Assembly (NCBI GenBank): GCA_035620975.1 | Contig: DASPFV010000179.1 | Location: forward strand, 1-38,936 | Length of the DNA stretch: 38,936 bases | Reading direction: 5' to 3' | From: DASPFV01 sp035620975 | Lineage (GTDB): Bacteria; Acidobacteriota; Vicinamibacteria; Vicinamibacterales; 2-12-FULL-66-21 | In this document: positions 32,917 through 38,936 of the stretch, piece by piece | Layout: the number at the start of each line of letters is the position of its first letter | Position numbering within the stretch: position 1 is the stretch's first letter | Position numbers and translations under genes: made by a program | Notes under the pieces: generated by a model | Told to the model about the DNA's origin: nothing | Seen by the model: only the letters and a program-made list of their open reading frames with translations | The model's database searches: none

Positions 32917-34158
32917 GTGCGAGGCTTCCACCACCACGATGGCACGCTCGCCTGTGATGGCGTGCCGTTGTCCGAACTGGCCGCGGCCGAGGGGACGCCG
33001 CTTTACGTCTACAGCGCGGCCACCATCGTCGAACGGTATCGTGCGCTGGACGCGGCGTTCTCCTCGCACCCGCACACGATGCATTACGCGCTCAAGGCCA
33101 ACTCGACGCTGGCGATCGCGCGGCTGCTGCGCTCGCTCGGCAGCGGCGCGGACGCGAACTCGGGAGGCGAGATCGACGTCGCGCTCCGCGCCGGGTTCAT
33201 TCCCCCGCAGATTGTCTTCACCGGCGTGGGCAAGACCCCCGACGAGCTCGCGCAGGCGATCGAGCTCGGCGTCCGCAGCATCAATGCCGAGTCGGTGGGC
33301 GAGCTCGAACGCCTCGACGCGCTCGCGCGGGCGCGCCAGACCCGCGCCCGGGTGGCCATCCGCGTCAACCCCGACATCGACGCCCGCAGCCACCCGCACA
33401 TCTCGACGGGCCTGAGGAGCAGCAAGTTCGGCGTGCCGGTGTCCGAGGCCCGCGACGTCTGCCGCCAGATGGCCGGTCGATCCGGCCTCGCGATCGTGGG
33501 GCTCCACAGCCACGTCGGCTCGCAGATCACCGACCTCGAGCCGCTGCGCCGCGCCGCCCGTGCCCTGGTTGCGCTGGCCCGCGAGCTCCGCGACGATGGC
33601 CTGGCCATCGAGCACCTGGACGTGGGCGGCGGGCTCGGCATCTCGTACGACGGCTCGGACGTGCCCGACGCGCGCGCGTATGCCGAGGCGCTGCTGCCGA
33701 TCGTCCGCGAATCGGGCCTGCCGCTCGTGCTCGAGCCCGGGCGGCACATCGTCGGCCCCGCAGGCGCGCTGCTGGCCAGCGTGGTCGATGTGAAGCCGCA
33801 GTCGGACGGCCGCACCTTCGTGGTCCTCGATGCGGGAATGACGGAGCTCCTCAGGCCCATGCTGTACGACGCCTACCACCGCATCCAGCCGGTGCGGGAC
33901 CGTCCGGGCCCGGAAGCCACCTGCGACATCGTCGGACCGCTCTGCGAGACCAGCGACACGCTGGGGCGCGATCGCCGCCTGCCGCTGCCGGAGGTAGGCG
34001 ACGTCCTCGCCGTGCTCGATGCCGGCGCGTACGGCGCCGTGATGGCGTCGAACTACAACCGGCGGCCCATGCCTGCCGAAGTGCTGGTGCAGGACGGCGG
34101 GTACACCGTCGTCCGCCGCCGCCAGACGATCGACGATCTGGTGGCCCTCGAGGGGTGA
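32917..34158 (+). CDS. lysA: Diaminopimelate decarboxylase
   Basis: A 413-residue PLP-dependent fold III decarboxylase making lysine from meso-diaminopimelate. PLP Lys60 is in HYALKANS. Other landmarks are SGGEIDVALRAG, GLHSHVGSQI, DVGGGLGISY, EPGRHIVG, the substrate-side Cys in GPLCETSDTL and GAYGAVMASNYN. Length is normal. The start is GTG 32917, fixed by the short leader. The gene overlaps tmk by one base (TGATG). Confidence 0.95.
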   Translation: MRGFHHHDGTLACDGVPLSELAAAEGTPLYVYSAATIVERYRALDAAFSSHPHTMHYALKANSTLAIARLLRSLGSGADANSGGEIDVALRAGFIPPQIVFTGVGKTPDELAQAIELGVRSINAESVGELERLDALARARQTRARVAIRVNPDIDARSHPHISTGLRSSKFGVPVSEARDVCRQMAGRSGLAIVGLHSHVGSQITDLEPLRRAARALVALARELRDDGLAIEHLDVGGGLGISYDGSDVPDARAYAEALLPIVRESGLPLVLEPGRHIVGPAGALLASVVDVKPQSDGRTFVVLDAGMTELLRPMLYDAYHRIQPVRDRPGPEATCDIVGPLCETSDTLGRDRRLPLPEVGDVLAVLDAGAYGAVMASNYNRRPMPAEVLVQDGGYTVVRRRQTIDDLVALEG

Positions 34159-34751
34159 TGGCCGGATTCCTGGTGGCGTTCGAGGGGCTCGATCAGAGCG
34201 GCAAGCAGACGCAGACGGAGCTGCTGCGCGAGCACCTCCAGTCGCTCGGCCGGACGTGCGCGCTCGTCTCGTTCCCGGACTACCTCAGTCCCATCGGCTC
34301 CGAGATCGCCAGGGGGCTGCACGGCGAGCGGCATTTCGCGCCCGACGTCATGCAACTTCTGTACGTGGCGAACCGCTACGAGCGCCGGCCGCGGCTTCAG
34401 GACTGGCTGGCCGAGGGGCGCGTGGTGCTGTGCGACCGCTACATCGCGTCGAGCGTCGCCTACGGCGAAGCACACGGCCTCGATCCGGACTGGCTGACCG
34501 ACGTGCAGCGGCTGCTCCCGCAGCCCGACGTGACGATCCTGCTCGACATCGCCCCCGAGACCGCGGTGCGCCGGAAGGCGGCGGGACGCGATCTGTTCGA
34601 ACGCGATCTGCCGCTCCTGGCACGAGTCCGCGACAGTTATCGGCGCCAGGCGTCGGCGGGCGGATGGGTGCTGCTGGACGGCGAACGCGATCGGCCCGAG
34701 ATCTCCGCCGACGTCATTCGAGCCGTTGCCGCACGGCTCGCGCCGCGGTAA
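34158..34751 (+). CDS. tmk: Thymidylate kinase
   Basis: A 197-residue dTMP kinase. The P-loop reads EGLDQSGKQTQ instead of the common EGIDGSGKTTQ, the DRY-type motif is CDRYIASSVAYGEAHG, and the lid region (RRKAAGRDLFE) is present. ATG 34158 overlaps the lysA stop as TGATG with GAGGGG upstream; a GTG at 34155 is in frame but less likely. The last 38 bases overlap the convergent comF gene. Confidence 0.93.
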   Translation: MAGFLVAFEGLDQSGKQTQTELLREHLQSLGRTCALVSFPDYLSPIGSEIARGLHGERHFAPDVMQLLYVANRYERRPRLQDWLAEGRVVLCDRYIASSVAYGEAHGLDPDWLTDVQRLLPQPDVTILLDIAPETAVRRKAAGRDLFERDLPLLARVRDSYRRQASAGGWVLLDGERDRPEISADVIRAVAARLAPR

Positions 34752-35460
34752 TCACGCGGATTTCCGATGCCCCCGCGTCGCGGAGCACCGCGACGCACGC
34801 CTCCAGCGTCGCGCCGGTCGTGCACACGTCGTCCACGACGACGAGACGCAGGCCGGCGACCTCCGCCCGTCGGGCGAGGGCAAACGCGCCGCGCACGTTC
34901 GCGCGCCGGCCTGCTGCTCGGAACCCCAGCTGGCTGGGGGTGGCGCGCACGCGCCGCAACGCGTGCAGCACGGGGACTCCGAGGCAGGCCGCGAGATCCG
35001 CCGCCTGATTGAAGCCGCGCTCCCGGTGGCGGCGGCGGTGGAGAGGCACGGGGACGGCCGCATCGGCGCCCAGGAGGACCGCCTCACCGCTCGCCCGCAT
35101 CAACGCTCCGAGCCGCGGGGCCAGCGATCGGCGGCCGCCGTATTTGAGCGCATGGACGATCGCGCGCAGCGCTCCTTCGTACGCGCCAATGGCCGCCGCC
35201 GCCGCAACGGACGGGGCGCGGCGGCACCGCGCGCAGACCGATTCGGCCACGCTGATGACTCGCCACGACGGGAGCGGCACGCCGCATCGGGCGCAAAGCG
35301 GACCCGCGAAAGGCACGATCGCGGCCCAGCACGGTCCGCAGACCGGGCTCGCCGCCGGTGCCTCCAGCGGTGCGCCACAGGCCGCGCAGCCCGGTGCGAG
35401 CAGCACGGCGACGAGCGCGTCGATGCCACGGCCGAACACCGCCACTGCCTGGCGCAGCAC
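34714..35460 (-). CDS. ComF-family phosphoribosyltransferase-like protein
   Basis: About 248 residues. The N-terminal zinc-binding part has CAACGAPL, CGPC, CARCGVPLP and CARCRRAP. The PRTase part has ALKYGGRRSLA, VPVPLHRRRHRERGFNQA and the nucleotide-binding loop VVVDDVCTTGAT. Family members are linked to DNA uptake in competent bacteria, but many are of unknown role. GTG 35460 gives a normal length; an ATG at 35544 would overlap the rsfS gene by 50 bases. It is the last gene of the ribosomal-protein operon. Confidence 0.85.
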   Translation of the reverse strand: MLRQAVAVFGRGIDALVAVLLAPGCAACGAPLEAPAASPVCGPCWAAIVPFAGPLCARCGVPLPSWRVISVAESVCARCRRAPSVAAAAAIGAYEGALRAIVHALKYGGRRSLAPRLGALMRASGEAVLLGADAAVPVPLHRRRHRERGFNQAADLAACLGVPVLHALRRVRATPSQLGFRAAGRRANVRGAFALARRAEVAGLRLVVVDDVCTTGATLEACVAVLRDAGASEIRVITAARAVRQRLE

Positions 35461-35494
35461 GGTGCCGGTCTGCTCCGGAGCGGCGGGCAAGCCG

Positions 35495-35902
35495 TCAGGG
35501 TCCCGTTCCGGCTGGCTCCTCGCTGATCTCGATCCGCTCAGCATCGCCCCACAGGCGCTCGAGGGAGTAGAACTCGCGTGTCTGCGGCACGAGGACGTGC
35601 ACGATGAACGTGAAGAAGTCCATCAGGATCCACTCCCCGCGCTCGTAGCCTTCGATGTGCGCGGGGCGGACGCGCGCGTGCCGCAGCGCGGCTTCGACCG
35701 CATCCGCGATCGCCTTCACCTGACGCGGGTTGCCGCCCGAGCAGACCACGAAGAAATCGGTGAACGCGGGGGTTCTCCGCAGATCGAGCACGACGACGTC
35801 GGTGGCCTTCTTGTCGAGCGCCGCGCTCACCGCCCTTGCGACGTCCGGGGTGAGCCGCTTGCGGGCCGCCGGACTGCCCCTGCGCCGGTCAGTTCTCGTC
35901 AT
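35495..35902 (-). CDS. rsfS: Ribosome silencing factor
   Basis: A 135-residue RsfS/Iojap protein with KKATDVVVLDLRRTPAFTDFFVVCSGGNPRQVKAIADAV and EGYERGEWILMDFFTFIVHVLVPQTREFYSLERLWGDA. It binds L14 and blocks subunit joining when nutrients are scarce. ATG 35902 overlaps the end of nadD by 14 bases, the usual nadD-rsfS pairing. Confidence 0.95.
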   Translation of the reverse strand: MTRTDRRRGSPAARKRLTPDVARAVSAALDKKATDVVVLDLRRTPAFTDFFVVCSGGNPRQVKAIADAVEAALRHARVRPAHIEGYERGEWILMDFFTFIVHVLVPQTREFYSLERLWGDAERIEISEEPAGTGP

Positions 35903-36590
35903 GCAAGTGATCTGCCGCTGAATGGAATGCGGGCGTCGATGGCCGGGCGTACAGCCCGTGACGGCGGATGTGGGCCGCGACGGCCACCGGGACGAGACCC
36001 TCGATCGAGACGCCTTCCGCGAGTCGCCGTCGAATGCCGCTCGACGAGATGTCAGGGGTCCGCTCGCTGACCAGATGGATGCACGGCTCTGAATCGGCGT
36101 CGACCCGCGGCCCTCCCCGCCGCATGCGTCCGGCCAGCGCGGGCAGCGTCGCGACGAGATCGGCGGCGGGATATCCAGGTCTCGAGACCACCACGAAATG
36201 CGCCATCTCGAGGACGGCGGGATACTCGTGCCAGGTGGCAATTTCTGCGAACGCGTCAGCGCCCGTGATGAAGAACAACTGCGACGGGTCCAGTCCTTCC
36301 GCCTTCAGGCGCGAGAGCGTGTCGGACGTGTACGACGGCCCCGGCGCCTGCAGCTCCATGTCGCTGACCGCCATCCAGTCCAGTCCATTCACGGCCAGCG
36401 CCGCCATTGCGAAACGATGATAGCCCGAGGCTGCGGGCTGCGTCTGCCGGTGAGGCGGCAGCCGCGAGGGGATGAGCCTGACCTCGTCGAGGCTCAGCAC
36501 GCGGCGTGCGGCTGCCGCGGCTTCCAGGTGGCCGAAGTGAACGGGATCCAGCGTGCCGCCGAGGATCCCGATCCGCACACGCGTACTCAC
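35889..36590 (-). CDS. nadD: Nicotinate-nucleotide adenylyltransferase
   Basis: A 233-residue NadD for NAD synthesis. The nucleotidyltransferase motif GILGGTLDPVHFGHLEAA carries the catalytic HxGH, and DISSSGIRRRLAEG is the second ATP-binding motif. The start overlaps the obgE stop by four bases. Confidence 0.95.
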   Translation of the reverse strand: MSTRVRIGILGGTLDPVHFGHLEAAAAARRVLSLDEVRLIPSRLPPHRQTQPAASGYHRFAMAALAVNGLDWMAVSDMELQAPGPSYTSDTLSRLKAEGLDPSQLFFITGADAFAEIATWHEYPAVLEMAHFVVVSRPGYPAADLVATLPALAGRMRRGGPRVDADSEPCIHLVSERTPDISSSGIRRRLAEGVSIEGLVPVAVAAHIRRHGLYARPSTPAFHSAADHLHDEN

Positions 36591-37642
36591 TCGGCCGCGC
36601 GCGCGTGTACCGCGCGCGTCCGTGCGGCCGAGACCGCGCTCCAGACCGCCTCGAGCAGCGCGTCCACGCCTTCGCCGGTGGCTGCCGACAGCGCGTGAAA
36701 CGGCAGCCTCTTCGCGGTCACGTGCGCCTCGAGCCTGGACAGACGCGCCGGCTCGTCAATCGCATCGATCTTGTTGGCTGCGACGATGACGGGCTTGTCG
36801 ACGAGCCGTTCTCCCGAGGCGTCGCGCCCCGGGAACAGCGCGAGCTCCCGCGTGATGACCTCGAAGTCGTCGACTGGATCGCGGCCGCTGGCCGAGGACA
36901 CATCGACGAGGTGGACGAGCACTTTGGTCCGCTCCAGGTGGCTCAGGAAGCGGTGCCCGAGCCCGTGGCCTTCGTGCGCGCCCTCGATGAGCCCCGGGAC
37001 GTCCGCGACGACGAACGTGCGATCGTCCGACAGGCTGACGACGCCGAGGTTCGGCGTCAGCGTGGTGAAGGGGTAGGCGGCGATCTTCGGCCTGGCTGCC
37101 GAGATGCGCGAGATCAGCGTCGACTTGCCGGCGTTGGGGAATCCGACCAGACCGACGTCCGCCAGCAGCTTCAGATGCAGGCGCAGGTCCTTTGCCTCGC
37201 CCGGCAGACCCGGTTCGACGCGCCGCGGAGCGCGGTTGGTCGACGTCGCGAACTGCGCGTTCCCGCGCCCGCCGAGGCCCCCCTGCGCCACCAGCACGCG
37301 CTCCCCGTCCGTGGTCAGGTCCGCAATCTGCACGAGGGCGTCGTCCGCGCGCTCGTAGACGACCGTGCCCACCGGCACGTCGAGGACGACATCCTCGCCG
37401 TTGCGGCCCGTGCGGTTGGAGCCCTCGCCGTGGCCGCCGCGGCCGGCGGTGAACGTCTTCTGGAAGCGGTAATGGAGCAGCGTGTTGAGGTTGGCGCTGG
37501 AGACGATGAAGACCGACCCGCCGCGTCCACCGTCTCCGCCGTTGGGGCCGCCGCGCGGCACGAACTTCTCGCGCCGGAAGCTCATGCACCCCCGCCCGCC
37601 GTGGCCGGCCGCGACGTGGATGTCTACTTCATCGACAAACAT
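36587..37642 (-). CDS. obgE: Obg-family GTPase
   Basis: A 351-residue ribosome-associated GTPase. The Gly-rich Obg fold occupies residues 1-158 (GGRGGSVF, AGRGGHGEGSNRTGRNGEDV). The G domain has GFPNAGKSTL, DVPGLIEGAHEGHGLG and NKID. The C-terminal OCT extension of some homologues is absent. It starts 31 bases after rpmA, the classic rplU-rpmA-obg order. Confidence 0.97.
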   Translation of the reverse strand: MFVDEVDIHVAAGHGGRGCMSFRREKFVPRGGPNGGDGGRGGSVFIVSSANLNTLLHYRFQKTFTAGRGGHGEGSNRTGRNGEDVVLDVPVGTVVYERADDALVQIADLTTDGERVLVAQGGLGGRGNAQFATSTNRAPRRVEPGLPGEAKDLRLHLKLLADVGLVGFPNAGKSTLISRISAARPKIAAYPFTTLTPNLGVVSLSDDRTFVVADVPGLIEGAHEGHGLGHRFLSHLERTKVLVHLVDVSSASGRDPVDDFEVITRELALFPGRDASGERLVDKPVIVAANKIDAIDEPARLSRLEAHVTAKRLPFHALSAATGEGVDALLEAVWSAVSAARTRAVHARAAE

Positions 37643-37673
37643 ACGCTGACAGCTGACCGCTGGCAGCTGCGGA

Positions 37674-37931
37674 TTACTCGATCGGCAGTACCGAGATGAC
37701 GCGGCCGCGCGCCCCGTGGTCCGAGAACTTCACCCGGCCGCCGACCTTGGCAAACAGGGTATCGTCCTTCCCGAGGCCGACGTTGAGGCCTGGCTTGAAG
37801 CGTCGGCCACGCTGGCGCACGAGGATGGACCCGCCGGTCACGACGTTGCCGTCGAACCGCTTGACGCCGAGGCGCTGCGAGTTGCTGTCGCGCCCGTTTC
37901 GAGAGCTGCCCTGCCCCTTCTTGTGTGCCAT
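37674..37931 (-). CDS. rpmA: Ribosomal protein L27
   Basis: An 85-residue L27 starting MAHKKGQGSSRNGRDSNSQ, then LGVKRFDG and the GSILVRQRG core. The N-terminus matches the form that needs no proteolytic trimming. It lies between rplU and obgE. Confidence 0.98.
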   Translation of the reverse strand: MAHKKGQGSSRNGRDSNSQRLGVKRFDGNVVTGGSILVRQRGRRFKPGLNVGLGKDDTLFAKVGGRVKFSDHGARGRVISVLPIE

Positions 37932-37982
37932 GGTCCTGCTGCCGCGGGTCGAATCGGGCTCAGACCGGATTCGACGCGCGTC

Positions 37983-38297
37983 TCAAACGAGAATGTCCTT
38001 GATTCGAACGCGCACGTAGGTGCTGCGGTGACCGCGGGTCCGCCGCATGCCCTTCCGGCGCTTCTTCTTGAACACCCGGATCTTCGGACCGCGCGACTCC
38101 CCGTCCACCACGCCGACGACCTTCACGTTGGCCACGAACGGCGCCCCGGCCAGGATCTCGCCCCCGTCCTTTTCGAGGACCAGCACCTGATCGATGGTGA
38201 CCTCGTCGCCCGGGTTGGCCTCGAAGCGGTCGACCGTGATGAGGTCGCCTGGAGCGACCTTCACCTGACGTCCGCCGCTCTGAATGATTGCGAACAC
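37983..38297 (-). CDS. rplU: Ribosomal protein L21
   Basis: A 104-residue L21 (FAIIQSGGRQVKVAPGD at the start, FKKKRRKGMRRTRGHRSTYVRVRIKDI at the end). The start is GTG at 38297 with GGAGG five bases upstream. It is the first gene of the six-gene minus-strand operon. Confidence 0.97.
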   Translation of the reverse strand: MFAIIQSGGRQVKVAPGDLITVDRFEANPGDEVTIDQVLVLEKDGGEILAGAPFVANVKVVGVVDGESRGPKIRVFKKKRRKGMRRTRGHRSTYVRVRIKDILV

Positions 38298-38351
38298 GTG
38301 AGCCTCCGACGGCCGCTCTGGTGCGCACTTCCGGCCGACTGCAAAGTACCT

Positions 38352-38380
38352 AGGGTAACACGGAAGCGTCGGCCGGTAAA
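38352..38380 (-). promoter_or_regulatory. Sigma-70 promoter of the rplU-rpmA-obgE operon
   Basis: On the minus strand TTTACC (38380-38375), a 17-base spacer and TACCCT (38357-38352). Predicted start near 38345, giving a leader of about 48 bases that contains the GGAGG site. Confidence 0.55.
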
Positions 38381-38432
38381 GGCGCGTGGCGGGAAGGGTT
38401 AGGGGTCCGGCTCCGAGGGCCGCTCGAGCAGG

Positions 38433-38936
38433 TTACTTGAGGAGGATGCGGGTGCCGCGAATCTTCTGGCTGCTCAGGGTGTTCAGGAAGCTCGGGAGCA
38501 TCCGATCCATGAGCTCGAAGTAGGAGGACAGCGCCGGCGTGTTCTGCTGCGAGTTGTAGAGGATCTCCTCGCGATACTGTTCGCGATAGATCGTGGCGCC
38601 CGTTCGGCCGTCGATGAACACGAACTTGGGCGCCAGCACGAAGCCCTTTCGATCCAGATACGTGCGCGTCGGCACGATTCGCCGCCGCCCGAAGGAATCG
38701 AACTGCTCCACGTCGCGCGACACCCAGCCGGCGCGCGAGTGCGGCGTGAAGAGCACCGTCCCGGTCACGATCAGCGGATTCTGATATTCCTCCCCGATCT
38801 TTCTCCAGTACGCGGTGTTCGCGAACAGCCGCTCGTAGGCTTCGAGATCCTTCTCGTTCCTGATGTCGTCGGGCAGCGGCAGCGTCTCGAGCCCGCCTTC
38901 CCCCGCCGGCGGCGCGTCGCCTGCCGATTGCGGGTC
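38433..38936 (-). CDS. Conserved-looking protein of unknown function, C-terminal part (5' end outside window)
   Basis: The minus-strand frame is open to the window edge, so about 167 C-terminal residues are seen and the start lies outside. Visible pieces include DDIRNEKDLEAYERLF, ANTAYWRKIGEEYQNPLIVTGTV, and alternating strands such as FVFIDGRTGATIYREQYREEILY. A GTG at 38768 is internal. No known domain was recognised. The strand-rich pattern with VTGTVLF and GATIYRE resembles periplasmic or lipoprotein assembly-type proteins, but this is only an impression. Confidence 0.6.
   Translation of the reverse strand, partial: DPQSAGDAPPAGEGGLETLPLPDDIRNEKDLEAYERLFANTAYWRKIGEEYQNPLIVTGTVLFTPHSRAGWVSRDVEQFDSFGRRRIVPTRTYLDRKGFVLAPKFVFIDGRTGATIYREQYREEILYNSQQNTPALSSYFELMDRMLPSFLNTLSSQKIRGTRILLK

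Noticed and set aside
1..38936. tRNA, rRNA, insertion sequences, integrases and prophage genes
   Set aside because: None were recognised by eye on either strand; the single HNH gene is of a chromosomal housekeeping type.

Overview
The window is high-GC (about 68-70% over most of its length) bacterial chromosome. Its make-up suggests an Acidobacteriota genome, probably of the Vicinamibacteria type: a Gram-negative envelope gene (lpxC), dense GC-rich housekeeping genes, and subtilases with IVW-rich repeat tails. The taxonomic call is inference; no rRNA is present.

Layout. 1-1043: the end of a DapB-like dehydrogenase and a DinB-family protein. 1115-8168 (minus): a likely three-gene operon read as secreted subtilase with an IVWTNT repeat tail, then a membrane HD-GYP/GAF/degenerate-GGDEF protein, then a TPR-containing sigma-54 activator. 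8482-12215 (plus): an oligopeptide-type ABC importer (binding protein and two permeases, no ATPase). 12540-15969 (plus): a translationally coupled GNAT - subtilase with ENIVWGT repeats - GNAT operon closed by a clear terminator. 16074-18114: an aldolase/aminotransferase pair that fits glyoxylate metabolism. 18449-23099: envelope and housekeeping genes (M48 lipoprotein, transglycosylase, putative metallopeptidase, NlpC/P60 hydrolase, HNH protein). 23197-29966: beta-propeller protein, APC permease, uvrA, lpxC. 30086-32738 (minus): ECF sigma factor, STAS protein, small protein and an unusual radical SAM enzyme. 32917-34751: lysA and tmk. 34714-38297 (minus): rplU-rpmA-obgE-nadD-rsfS-comF. 38433-38936: a partial unknown gene.

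The most interesting region is 1.1-16.0 kb. It puts side by side (i) a TPR sensor fused to a sigma-54 activator, (ii) secreted subtilases ending in near-identical short peptide repeats, (iii) an oligopeptide importer lacking ATPases, (iv) a tiny ORF with a strong ribosome-binding site encoding MRVIVWTD, which shares IVWT with the repeats, and (v) sigma-54-like promoters before both subtilase transcription units. The sensor half of the activator, the HD-GYP gene, the tiny ORF and the repeat tail all lie in one AT-richer segment (about 2.53-6.82 kb) whose edges fall at domain boundaries inside the two flanking genes. This resembles a swapped specificity cassette. I propose, as inference only, a peptide-signalling circuit resembling the TPR-receptor/peptide/Opp/subtilisin systems of Gram-positive bacteria, but driving sigma-54 promoters.
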